Position numbers and translations under genes: made by a program
Source: Candidatus Bathyarchaeota archaeon
GTDB lineage: Archaea > Thermoproteota > Bathyarchaeia > Bathyarchaeales > Bathycorpusculaceae
Length of the DNA stretch: 27,285 nucleotides
Assembly: GCA_030673805.1 (NCBI GenBank)
Contig: DAOVIH010000005.1
Span: 1-27,285 of the forward strand
Direction: 5' to 3'
The notes under the pieces: model-generated
Databases searched by the model: none
The model's input: the letters and a program-made list of their open reading frames with translations, nothing else
Told to the model about the DNA's origin: nothing
Shown here: piece by piece, positions 14,923 to 23,032 of the stretch
Layout: the number at the start of each line of letters is the position of its first letter
Position numbering within the stretch: the first letter of the stretch is position 1

Positions 14923-16089
14923 ATGAATTCTGAATTTGCGGATCGGATAAAGAAGCTTTCCCCATATCTCTTCGCTGAATTAGAACGTCTAATGAAAGAG
15001 AAAGAAACTCAAGGTTTAGACGTAATTTCTTTGAGTGTAGGAGACCCTGATCTGCCCCCTCCATCATTTGTGCTTTCCTCTTTGAGGATAGAAGCAGCCA
15101 ACCCGAAAAACCATAATTATTCCTCCAGTCGCGGGGAATCAAGGTTTCGCCAAGCAGTTGCCGATTGGTACCTTAAACGGTTTAATGTTGATTTGGATCC
15201 TGAGACCGAAGTGATCGCTCTCTTAGGCTCCAAGGAAGGCATAGCCAACATAGCAAGAGCCTTTGTTAACCCTAGTGACAAGGTTCTTGTTCCTGATCCA
15301 GGTTATCCAGTGTACGGTAACGGAAGCACGATCCTAAATGGCGGAGTTCCAATTACCATGCCCCTACTAGAGGAGAACGACTTTAAGCCTGACATTGAAA
15401 CGATAGATCCAAGTGGGGTTAAGATGATGTTCTTGAACTATCCTAACAATCCAACAGGGGCAACAGTCGACAAATCTTTTCTCAAAAGAATTGTTGAATT
15501 TGCTCAGGAAAACAGCATAATCGTGTGCTACGACAATCCATATTCAGAGATAACATTCGACAATTATGACGCACCTAGCATTCTTGAGATTCCCGGAGGC
15601 AAGAATGTTGCAGTCGAATTTAACTCATGCTCAAAGACTTTCAACATGACCGGTGACCGAATTGCATTTGCTACCGGAAATGAAAAGTTGATAAGTGGGC
15701 TCGCCAAAGTGAAGGCACAAGTCGATTCAGGCCCCTCTGTCTACATCCAGAAAGTGGCTGTTAGAGCTTTAGAAAGCTACAACGACAAAGATCAGCCAGA
15801 TTTCCTCAAGAAGAATCTCCAAATCTACGCAAGCCGTCGAGATCTGTTGGTTGAACAGTTGCGAAAACTGGGTTTTGCATGTACCAAGCCCAAAGCTACC
15901 TTTTACCTTTGGATAAAATGCAACTCCAGTTCTATGGAGTTTACAAAAAGATTGCTCGATAAAGGCGTAGCGGTTACCCCTGGAATAGGCTTTGGAGAAC
16001 ACGGAAAAAACTTCGTTCGTTTTTCACTGACTCAACCGATAGAAAAAATAGCTGAAGCCTGCAGAAGGATGAATACCCTTTTCATATAA
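14923..16089 (+). CDS. dapL: LL-diaminopimelate aminotransferase (DapL)
   Basis: Transaminates tetrahydrodipicolinate directly to LL-diaminopimelate with glutamate, bypassing succinylated or acetylated intermediates. The 388-residue fold-type I aminotransferase has NYPNNPTGATV, YDNPYSE and PLP-lysine K238 in NSCSKTFNMTGDR, where SKTFNMTG is typical of DapL. The C-terminal substrate-binding arginine lies in NFVRFSLT. I use the ATG at 14923, preceded by AAGGGGTT that overlaps the dapF stop; a TTG at 14890 would begin inside dapF without support. The exact substrate rests partly on context: no dapC, dapD or dapE is present and all other DAP genes are adjacent, so this must supply the amino transfer. 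Confidence 0.9.
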   Translation: MNSEFADRIKKLSPYLFAELERLMKEKETQGLDVISLSVGDPDLPPPSFVLSSLRIEAANPKNHNYSSSRGESRFRQAVADWYLKRFNVDLDPETEVIALLGSKEGIANIARAFVNPSDKVLVPDPGYPVYGNGSTILNGGVPITMPLLEENDFKPDIETIDPSGVKMMFLNYPNNPTGATVDKSFLKRIVEFAQENSIIVCYDNPYSEITFDNYDAPSILEIPGGKNVAVEFNSCSKTFNMTGDRIAFATGNEKLISGLAKVKAQVDSGPSVYIQKVAVRALESYNDKDQPDFLKKNLQIYASRRDLLVEQLRKLGFACTKPKATFYLWIKCNSSSMEFTKRLLDKGVAVTPGIGFGEHGKNFVRFSLTQPIEKIAEACRRMNTLFI

Positions 16090-16134
16090 TTCATAAATTA
16101 TCAATTGATCTCTCCTAAGAGAATCAGATTAAGA

Positions 16135-16176
16135 CCCCCATGCCAGATCGTTAAGTCTGGGGGAAAAAACAAAAAA
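16135..16176 (-). terminator. T-rich stretch and hairpin between convergent operons
   Basis: The 119-base gap between dapL (plus) and the NuoG-FrhB gene (minus) has two runs of six A's at 16164-16176, read as T-runs just after the minus-strand gene, which suits archaeal U-tract termination. Next to them CCCCCA (16135-16140) can pair with TGGGGG (16158-16163), or CCAGA (16143-16147) with TCTGG (16156-16160). The two pairings exclude each other. The plus-strand terminator of the lysine operon is not obvious. Confidence 0.35.
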
Positions 16177-16208
16177 CTACAAGGAAGCTCAAAAGAATTT
16201 TTTTGAGT

Positions 16209-17624
16209 CTAGTTTGATTGGAAAAGGGGCTCAAGGCTCTTGTCGGCTCTTTTCTTTTTAAAGTTTGCCAACTTCGTAACTTCATCTTTTGCTACTTCTC
16301 CTTTTGTAACTTCAAGCTTTTCCAAGAGTCTTTTTCCCACGTCTGATCGTACTATCACTGTTGAATACCCTTTCTCACTTCCTACTGAGCCAATTGAGAT
16401 ATCGGCTAATCTAGCAGTGAAGTCATCACAATATGTACATCCGTTTTCAATAGCATTGTGAAGATCTTTTACTCGGCATGAATGTTCTTCTCCGTCCACA
16501 AGTGCAATGAATTTTCCCTTCTGAATCTGAGTTTTTTCAGCTTTGTCTAAATCAGTGCCCAATAATCTTTTTGTCTCTTTCTTCAACTTCTCGTAATCAA
16601 AGGCTTCGAAACAGAACAATCCAAAGATTGTAATCTCCACATTTGGAAACTCGCTCTGAATGATCTGCTGTATCTTCCTTGCAGCCCTAACCTCACAAGG
16701 AGTTCCAACGATTGCGATTTTTCTTTTTCCTTCTTCTATCAGTTTTCCCAGCAATGACATCATTTTTACCCTTAGGTACTTTGTGCCTTTTGCCTCCATA
16801 ATTTCTTCAACGTTATATGCAACTACCGCTTCAGCTTTGTAGCCTTCTTTTCGCCGCACGATAATTGCAGCTTCAAACAAGCCTCTTTGCATGCCTGAAA
16901 TGAGTAATGCTGTAGCCATTCCGCCGTCTTGGCCATCAACCGAACTTTTTGCTGCAAACATGTCATTAAAGACCCCGAGACTTTCATCCTTCTTTCCCTT
17001 CAGAAATAGTTGTTCTATTTCAGTTGTGTCTTCTTCTAGGATTGGATAGGTGTTTATTCTTATCTTTCTTGATCCGGTTGGGCATACAATAGCACAGGCT
17101 CCGCATCCAATACAGTCGTCAGAGAGTTCATGGTATGGGGTGGTCACTTCGCGTTTTGTGCCTCGTTCTGCAAAGTTTATTGCGTACACACCGATCAACT
17201 CTTCGCAGACACGAGTGCAAAGGCCGCAAAGAATGCAGTCTTCTTCTTCGTCTTCTATCCAAAACATCGATTTTTCAATACCGTATTTGCTTGCTAAATT
17301 CTGGATTTTTTTAACTTTTGGACATCGCGCTAACAATAACTCAAGGAGTAGCCTGCGAGTTTTTATTACTCTTTCAGATTTTGTGTGAACTACCAAGCCT
17401 TCTTTAACGGGGTAATTGCAGGAAGTTACGATCCTCTTTCTCCCCCTCTTGTCTGTTATTTCAACAGAACACAATCTACACGCCCCGAAGGGCGAAAGGG
17501 CTTTTTGGTGACAGAGGGTGGGGATTTCAACGCCGACACGTTTGGCTGTCTGCAAAATCGTTGTTCCTTCTTTTGCTTTCACTTCTTGGCCATCTATTTT
17601 CAGGTCTACCTCTTTTGGTACCAT
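16209..17624 (-). CDS. NuoG-type Fe-S N-terminus fused to FrhB (F420) domain
   Basis: A 471-residue chimera, last gene of a three-gene operon. Residues 1-85 form a [2Fe-2S] ferredoxin fold (C38, C49, C52, C69). Residues 125-185 hold two [4Fe-4S] motifs (C130, C133, C136, C140; C171, C174, C177, C181). The His-Cys3 cluster site of NuoG/HydA is missing: LLARCP follows the expected helix but no His-x3-Cys-x2-Cys does. From about 216 the protein is FrhB-like, with GQDGGMATALL (231-241), AIVGTPCEVRAARK with C310, C396-x2-C399 in CTYCDDFTARLADIS, and GYSTVIVRS. FrhB-family domains bind FAD and reduce F420. It probably takes electrons from the NuoEF partners and delivers them to F420, or the reverse. 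It starts one base after the nuoF stop. Confidence 0.88.
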   Translation of the reverse strand: MVPKEVDLKIDGQEVKAKEGTTILQTAKRVGVEIPTLCHQKALSPFGACRLCSVEITDKRGRKRIVTSCNYPVKEGLVVHTKSERVIKTRRLLLELLLARCPKVKKIQNLASKYGIEKSMFWIEDEEEDCILCGLCTRVCEELIGVYAINFAERGTKREVTTPYHELSDDCIGCGACAIVCPTGSRKIRINTYPILEEDTTEIEQLFLKGKKDESLGVFNDMFAAKSSVDGQDGGMATALLISGMQRGLFEAAIIVRRKEGYKAEAVVAYNVEEIMEAKGTKYLRVKMMSLLGKLIEEGKRKIAIVGTPCEVRAARKIQQIIQSEFPNVEITIFGLFCFEAFDYEKLKKETKRLLGTDLDKAEKTQIQKGKFIALVDGEEHSCRVKDLHNAIENGCTYCDDFTARLADISIGSVGSEKGYSTVIVRSDVGKRLLEKLEVTKGEVAKDEVTKLANFKKKRADKSLEPLFQSN

Positions 17625-17625
17625 C

Positions 17626-19584
17626 TTAGTCTACAGCTCCTTTCCCTTTATTCCCTTTCTTCTCTCTTTTCAGAAATCTCTGTTCTTCCGGAACAGGCGC
17701 GGGAACCGGTTCTCCAGAAATCCTATCTACCGCTCTAAATGCTGGCGGACAAACTTCAAAACAGGTTCCGCATTTAGTACACTTTTCTTGATCAATTATG
17801 TGTATTTTGTTCCTCTCGCCTTCGATGGCATCAACCGGGCAATTCCTAAAGCAGAGAGTGCACGCCCTGCATTTTGCTGGGTCAATATAATAAGAAACTA
17901 ATTCTTTACAGACTAAAGCTGGGCATTTCTTCTCTTTTATGTGGGCTTCATACTCATCATTGAAATAACGGAGAGTGGTTAGCATGGGGTTCGCCGCTGT
18001 TTGTCCAAGGGCGCAAAGAGAGGCGATGCTGGTTACTTCTGCAATTTCTTGAAGCTTGGAGACATCTTCTTCTTCTCCTTTTCCAGCGACAATCCTTTTC
18101 AGTATTTTTCTTGCCTGTTTCAGGCCTTCTCGGCATGGTACGCACTTACCGCAGGATTCATCACAAAGGAAATTGACGAAGTAGCGTGCCATGTCCACCA
18201 TACAGGTGTCCTCGTCCATTACTATCATTCCTCCAGAGCCCATGATAGACCCTAACTTGGTGAGTTCATCAAAGTCCACTGGCGAATCTAGATATTGTTC
18301 TGGGATTACTCCGCCGGAAGGTCCCCCTGTTTGGACTCCTTTAAACTTCTTTCCTTTTTGGATTCCACCGCCGATTTTGTAAATGATGTCTCTAAGCGTC
18401 ATTCCCATAGGGACCTCCACTAGGCCAGTGTTGTTCACTTTACCTGCTAGGGCGAAGATCTTGGTGCCCTTGCTTCCTTCCGTTCCTATGGACTCGAACC
18501 ATTTTGCTCCCTTGTTTATGATTAGAGGAATGTTCGCCCACGTCTCCACATTGTTCAGTGTGCTCGGTTTGTCCCAGACTCCTTTTTCTGAGGTGTGAAC
18601 ATACTTAGGTCTTGGCTCTCCTACCTTTCCTTCTAATGCTGTCATCAGGGCGCTTGACTCTCCGGAGACGAAAGCTCCTGCTCCCTTGTGGATCTTGACT
18701 ATGAAATCAAAACCTGAACCCAGTATGTCTTTGCCTAACAATCCGTATTCTTCGGCTTGATCTATTGCTAATTGCATGTTTTCCACAGCAAGAGGGTACT
18801 CTTGGCGTACGTAGATGAATCCCTCGCTTGCACCTATTGCATAAGCTCCTATAATCAAGCCCTCAAGAATGCTGTGGGGATTTCCTTCCATTAATGCCCT
18901 GTTCATGAAAGCCCCTGGGTCACCTTCGTCGCAGTTAACGATTACGTATTTGGGTTCTCCAACTGCATCTCGTGTGGATTCCCACTTTCGACCTGTTGGA
19001 AATCCTCCTCCTCCCCGGCCGCGAAGCTTTGATTTTTTCACTTCGTCAAGTACTTGATCTGGGGTCATTTGGAAAAATGCTTTAGCCAAAGCAGAATAGC
19101 CGCCCAGACCAATATAATCCTCAATCTTTTTTGGGTTTACTTTTGCATTGTCATCCAGTAAAAGTCGATTTTGGTATTTGTAAAAAGGTACTTCAGACAA
19201 CCTTCTAGCTGTTTTCCCCGTAGTGGGATCAGTGTAAAGCAGTTTTTCAATTACTTCCTTTCCAATCAAAGTTTTTGAAACGATTTCTGACACATCAGCC
19301 ACTTTCACTTTGAAATAGTAGACTTCTTCAGGATAGATGACTATCCTAGGACCTTTTTCGCAGAAGCCTAGACAACCTGTTTCTTTAATGTCGATTTTTC
19401 CCTGCAAGTTTTGCTTTTCGATTTCTTCTTGGAAAGATTTGAGGACATTTTTTACCCCAAGCGCTTCACAGCCTGTACTAACGCATATTGCTATAGCTGG
19501 TCTCTCAGGATCTTTTTTGTTTAGTATGTCTTTTCTGAATTGTTCCAAATCTGAAGGGGATCTCAATCGTTTCATTATTACCAA
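17626..19584 (-). CDS. NuoF/HydB-like NADH-binding flavoprotein
   Basis: The NAD(H)-oxidising flavoprotein of the complex, 652 residues. Domains in order: an N-terminal thioredoxin-like [2Fe-2S] domain (C34, C39, C71, C75); the NuoF core with FMN motif GRGGGGFPTG (189-198) and NADH motif NCDEGDPGAFMNR (217-229); the N3-type [4Fe-4S] site (C478, C481, C484, C524); and a C-terminal two-cluster ferredoxin domain (C572, C575, C578, C582; C602, C605, C608, C612). This layout is that of HydB/HndC in electron-bifurcating hydrogenases rather than of respiratory NuoF, which lacks both end domains. The start may be TTG at 19584 or ATG at 19575 (three residues shorter). It begins about nine bases after nuoE. 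No membrane segment is present. Confidence 0.94.
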   Translation of the reverse strand: MVIMKRLRSPSDLEQFRKDILNKKDPERPAIAICVSTGCEALGVKNVLKSFQEEIEKQNLQGKIDIKETGCLGFCEKGPRIVIYPEEVYYFKVKVADVSEIVSKTLIGKEVIEKLLYTDPTTGKTARRLSEVPFYKYQNRLLLDDNAKVNPKKIEDYIGLGGYSALAKAFFQMTPDQVLDEVKKSKLRGRGGGGFPTGRKWESTRDAVGEPKYVIVNCDEGDPGAFMNRALMEGNPHSILEGLIIGAYAIGASEGFIYVRQEYPLAVENMQLAIDQAEEYGLLGKDILGSGFDFIVKIHKGAGAFVSGESSALMTALEGKVGEPRPKYVHTSEKGVWDKPSTLNNVETWANIPLIINKGAKWFESIGTEGSKGTKIFALAGKVNNTGLVEVPMGMTLRDIIYKIGGGIQKGKKFKGVQTGGPSGGVIPEQYLDSPVDFDELTKLGSIMGSGGMIVMDEDTCMVDMARYFVNFLCDESCGKCVPCREGLKQARKILKRIVAGKGEEEDVSKLQEIAEVTSIASLCALGQTAANPMLTTLRYFNDEYEAHIKEKKCPALVCKELVSYYIDPAKCRACTLCFRNCPVDAIEGERNKIHIIDQEKCTKCGTCFEVCPPAFRAVDRISGEPVPAPVPEEQRFLKREKKGNKGKGAVD

Positions 19585-19593
19585 TTCTTCCTG

Positions 19594-20046
19594 TTAATCG
19601 TAGCCCGAAAGAAGCTTTTCAACACTTGCTGGAGTGAGCTTTCCGTGATATTGGCCATCTATCTCAATGACTGGTCCTAAGGCGCAACAACCCAGACAGT
19701 TGACAGTCTCCAAAGTGAATTTGAGGTCGTCCGTGGTTTCTCCAGACTTAACTTCGAGAATGCGTTCCACGGAATCCAGAACTCTTGGTCCTCCACGTAC
19801 GTAGCAAGCGGTTCCCGCGCATACTCTGACGAGGTGACGACCTATGGGTTTAAGACTCAATCCTGTGTAAAAACTTGCGACTCTGTAAATCTGACTCACA
19901 GGGATCTTAAGTCGTTCGTTTATCCTCTTTATAGCTTCTTTGGGTATCCAGTTGAAATCACGCTGGATCTCTAGCAGTAATTGGATTAAGACTCCCTCTT
20001 CATCTAGATACTTGTCGATGATTTTATCTATCCGATCCATTGTCAT
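19594..20046 (-). CDS. NuoE/HydC-like [2Fe-2S] subunit
   Basis: Small thioredoxin-fold electron carrier, 150 residues, first gene of the redox operon. The four cluster ligands have the family spacing: C76 and C81 (CAGTAC) and C117 and C121 (CLGCC). The N-terminal helical part includes QRDFNWIPKEAI and VASFYTGLS, standard for NuoE/HydC. It should pair with the NuoF-like protein encoded next. The ATG at 20046 is followed by a second ATG two codons later, so the start could differ by two residues. It is divergent from the AbrB-PhoU gene across a 194-base gap. Confidence 0.95.
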   Translation of the reverse strand: MTMDRIDKIIDKYLDEEGVLIQLLLEIQRDFNWIPKEAIKRINERLKIPVSQIYRVASFYTGLSLKPIGRHLVRVCAGTACYVRGGPRVLDSVERILEVKSGETTDDLKFTLETVNCLGCCALGPVIEIDGQYHGKLTPASVEKLLSGYD

Positions 20047-20173
20047 AGCGCCATCCGCCAGTTTGTTTAGAGCCTAATTGACTGTTTCTACTAAAAAAAA
20101 TTTTGGCTAGAATGGTTCTTTCTAATTGAACCCGGGAGCTTGGACTCGGAGGTGACGATTAGAGAAATTGTGT

Positions 20174-20186
20174 AAAAATATATATT
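20174..20186 (+). promoter_or_regulatory. TATA element and ribosome site for the AbrB-PhoU gene
   Basis: AAAATATATATTG-type sequence at 20174-20186 lies about 60 bases before the ATG at 20241, and GGAGG at 20232-20236 gives four bases of spacing. The 194-base divergent region must also hold the nuoE promoter. The best minus-strand candidate is the AT-rich CAAAATTTTTTTTAG segment (about 20091-20105), but it is weak. An orphan GGAGGTGA at 20148-20155 is not followed by a start codon that leads anywhere. Confidence 0.45.
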
Positions 20187-20240
20187 GCGTTATACGTGTA
20201 TTAACTGCTGTGGAATTGTAAATACGTTAATGGAGGACTA

Positions 20241-21278
20241 ATGGTGAAACGAAAGATTATGTCTCTTGGCAGATCATCCCTTGTAGTTTCTCTCCCAAAG
20301 AATTGGACTGAACTGAACGGCCTAAAAAAAGGCGATGCTGTTTCCTGTGCTATTCAACGTGACCGTTCTCTGGTGATTAGTCTAGGAGGCACCAAGAAGA
20401 GGAGACATAGCGACGCTACTATCGATGTGGATTCTAATGAGGATGCATCTGTTCTCATCCGTCGAATAATCGGGAACTATTTAAACGGGTATTATGGCAT
20501 CAGACTGGTCTCAAAGTCCATCCTCACAGTTCCACAAAGAAAGGCTATTCGAGACATCGCAGGGAAGCTTTACATGAGAATCATGGAGTCTGACTCCAAA
20601 AGCATGTATCTTGTAACTCTAATAGATGAGTCAGAGGCGTCACTGCCCTCTACAATTGAACGAATGCAGACGATCTGTCTTTCTATGTGTGTCGATTCAC
20701 TTAAATCGCTTAAATCTGAAGACATCAAGTTAGCAAAATCAGTTTTTTCAGAAGACGATGAAGTAGACCATTTTGCTTTTTTCACTCTTCGGTTGCTGCG
20801 GCTTGCGGCTCTAGATACTACACTGGCAAAACAACTCGAAATAGACCTCTTAGACTGTGTGGATTTTCAAACTCTTGTTTATCTGATAGAGCGGACTGCT
20901 GACTTAGCAGCAGATATAGCTAGGTGTGTGGTGCTGTTGGCTGGCAATCAGCAGAGAATATCTGAGGAAATACTAACATTGATGGTTAATGCCGGGGTTG
21001 AAGCTGTCGATTTATATGAACAGGCAGTTCAAGCTTTCTTATCAGAAGATTTTCCATTCTCCAGCGAGATACTAAACCAACAAAAAAGGATCAAGAAGCT
21101 TGATCAAGAGATAGCTTCAAGGTCATTTAGGAGTTTGGGCGCCCAGTCCTCACTGGAGAGGGTCGCCCAACTGGTTTGCTTAATTTGTTCGATACGAGAT
21201 GACATACAGAGAATTGCTGGGTGTGGTGCTGAAGTTGCTGAGTTAGGCATAAACCGTGCCTTTAAGACCGCTCCTTGA
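20241..21278 (+). CDS. AbrB-PhoU fusion regulator
   Basis: A 345-residue protein with an N-terminal SpoVT/AbrB-type swapped-hairpin DNA-binding domain (about 1-48: KIMSLGRSSLVVSLPKNW, then LKKGDAV) and two helical PhoU-like repeats (about 100-200 and 210-325). In archaea this architecture is usually annotated as a phosphate uptake regulator, but no phosphate transporter is in the window. Instead it lies between the redox operon, from which it is divergent, and the two methylene-H4MPT dehydrogenase genes. Control of these neighbours is therefore possible but is inference. Its end overlaps the convergent mtdB-like gene by 17 bases. Confidence 0.88.
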   Translation: MVKRKIMSLGRSSLVVSLPKNWTELNGLKKGDAVSCAIQRDRSLVISLGGTKKRRHSDATIDVDSNEDASVLIRRIIGNYLNGYYGIRLVSKSILTVPQRKAIRDIAGKLYMRIMESDSKSMYLVTLIDESEASLPSTIERMQTICLSMCVDSLKSLKSEDIKLAKSVFSEDDEVDHFAFFTLRLLRLAALDTTLAKQLEIDLLDCVDFQTLVYLIERTADLAADIARCVVLLAGNQQRISEEILTLMVNAGVEAVDLYEQAVQAFLSEDFPFSSEILNQQKRIKKLDQEIASRSFRSLGAQSSLERVAQLVCLICSIRDDIQRIAGCGAEVAELGINRAFKTAP

Positions 21279-23001
21279 AGTTCTTCTTAGACGATGCATA
21301 GCTCATAACTATTGCTTTTTTGCCTTTGAAGATCTGTTTTTGAATCAGCTTTCTTGCGAGTTGTAGGGCGACGTTGTAGTCGTATGTTTTATCTCCACTG
21401 CTTCTTGCTTGTCTCAGGATCTCTTTTTCGAGTTTGTGTTTTAGCCCTCCGACAGTAATTGCTCCAATCACATAGATTCCAGGTTCCATTTCTCTCATAT
21501 TGTCATTGAGTTTTATTCCTTCAATGCCCAGCGGTGGAACTGCGTTTACGTCAAGAAGAACTTTGATGTTTCTTAGTTCAGTCAACATCTCTTTCTTTAT
21601 TATTTGCACGCCTTCTGTCCCTGCGCATAGTACAACATCCGCTTTTTTCAGAATCTTAACTTTTTCCGCATTTGTCGGTGCAAAAACGCCCTGTACATTT
21701 ACTCCGTAATCCTCCAAAAGGCGCCCTGCAATCTCTTCGACATATTGTTTACCATTGGTGCGTTTAGGGTTTAGGCTAGCTATCATTACCTCACATCCCA
21801 ATTTAGCTAGGTGAACTGCTGCGATTTGCCCTACAGAACCTGTTCCCAAAACTGCGCATGTCTTCTCACTTAATTCGCCGAGCTTATGAGATACTACTGC
21901 ATCTTCGGCTTTTGCAACCATGGCTGCTGCTGTTGTATAAGCGCCACATGGATCAATTATTAGGCTTGCTTTGAAAGGTGGAAACATAGCATCTTTTGCT
22001 GTCTTAAAGACCTCTTTGGCTTTTCTATCGCTCTTCCCTCCGATGAAGAAAGTTGTGCGTTTAACAGCTTTTGGTCCTCTTGAGAATACTGCATCTTGCA
22101 CAATCTTTTTGGCGTCTTCCGGCGTCACTTTTGCGTAGGGAATGACTGCGTTGTATCCCGAATCATAAGCCATACAAATGTCAAATGGACTGGCCTTTTC
22201 ATCGGTATCCAAATAGAAAAGCAGATATGGTGCATCTCCACCAGTTCTCTGCATTACTGGTTTTACTTGGATTTGCATCGATTGCAAGAAGTTCTCCAAG
22301 TTTTCGGATGGAAGGTTTTCGGGTTGAGCTGCGATTATCTTTTTTGAGAGCTTTACAACTTCAACGTTGGCGTTTAGTGATTCCAACAATTGTTTGATTC
22401 CTTTGACATGCTCTGGGCTGCAAACATGGAAACAATTAATCTCTTTGTTTGAATCAAGTTCTTTAGCTCGATCTAGAATTCCCATAGCGATCCAGCTTTC
22501 CCTTATTGGAAAGCTAATTTCGTGTTCTTGCTCTTCAATTTCTTTTTGCAGGCATTGTCCATAAGCAATTAGGTATTCTTTTTCCAAAGAATTATCTTCT
22601 TTTTGATTAGACAAAAAGTCTATGGTCTTCAAAACGTTGTCTCTTAACTCTCTTTTTTTATCTAAGTTGGTCTCTAAGTAGTTTTTGGCATTTTCATCTA
22701 TGTCAACTGGGAAGAATGGAATGTTGTTTCTTTTTAGGATTTCAGCAAGGATGTTTTCTTGGTAGAAGTTATTTTCGATGCGCGTTCCCATCTCTTCAGT
22801 GGCAAAATCTGGGCTGAAAGTAGCGATCGCGCTTTCAAAGAACTTATGGAAACCAATAGAGGGTTTAAAAAGTGAATGTAACATGCGCGACTTTGAGGAG
22901 GATGGCGGTTCATTCATCCAGAAAGGTTCGTTGTATTCCTTTTCCACGATCACAACGTTCAGTTTTTTGTTTTTTAATGGTTTAAGTTCAAGTACTTGCA
23001 T
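21262..23001 (-). CDS. MtdB-type methylene-H4MPT dehydrogenase with N-terminal extension
   Basis: A 579-residue two-part protein. Residues 258 to about 555 match the MtdA/MtdB family of NAD(P)-dependent methylene-H4MPT/H4F dehydrogenases: LFYLDTDEKASPFD, AYDSGYNAVIPYAKVTPE, RTTFFIGG, then PCGAYTTAAAMV, the dinucleotide motif GTGSVG (386-391), DVNAVPPLGIEGI and GAITVGGLKHKL. Typical MtdB proteins are about 300 residues, so about 255 N-terminal residues are extra. In this extension PDFATEEMGTR, an alpha-helical middle, IRESWIAMGI and CFHVCSPEHVKGI faintly recall TraB/PrgY-type proteins; this is low confidence. MtdB is best known from methylotrophic bacteria. The preferred cofactor (NAD or NADP) cannot be read with certainty. 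It has its own promoter downstream of mtd. Confidence 0.82.
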   Translation of the reverse strand: MQVLELKPLKNKKLNVVIVEKEYNEPFWMNEPPSSSKSRMLHSLFKPSIGFHKFFESAIATFSPDFATEEMGTRIENNFYQENILAEILKRNNIPFFPVDIDENAKNYLETNLDKKRELRDNVLKTIDFLSNQKEDNSLEKEYLIAYGQCLQKEIEEQEHEISFPIRESWIAMGILDRAKELDSNKEINCFHVCSPEHVKGIKQLLESLNANVEVVKLSKKIIAAQPENLPSENLENFLQSMQIQVKPVMQRTGGDAPYLLFYLDTDEKASPFDICMAYDSGYNAVIPYAKVTPEDAKKIVQDAVFSRGPKAVKRTTFFIGGKSDRKAKEVFKTAKDAMFPPFKASLIIDPCGAYTTAAAMVAKAEDAVVSHKLGELSEKTCAVLGTGSVGQIAAVHLAKLGCEVMIASLNPKRTNGKQYVEEIAGRLLEDYGVNVQGVFAPTNAEKVKILKKADVVLCAGTEGVQIIKKEMLTELRNIKVLLDVNAVPPLGIEGIKLNDNMREMEPGIYVIGAITVGGLKHKLEKEILRQARSSGDKTYDYNVALQLARKLIQKQIFKGKKAIVMSYASSKKNFKERS

Positions 23002-23032
23002 TTTTCTTTCACTGAGAACTTATACAGATGGG

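Noticed and set aside
18001..18255. Long frames on the plus strand opposite the NuoF-like gene
   Set aside because: They are antisense shadows of a gene with complete cofactor motifs and show no domain of their own.
16209..20046. Electron-bifurcating [FeFe]-hydrogenase or respiratory complex I
   Set aside because: No H-cluster motifs, no NiFe subunit and no membrane Nuo genes are present; the third subunit ends in an FrhB domain instead.
20148..20170. Orphan GGAGGTGA ribosome site in the nuoE/AbrB-PhoU gap
   Set aside because: No start codon at proper spacing leads to a frame longer than a few codons.
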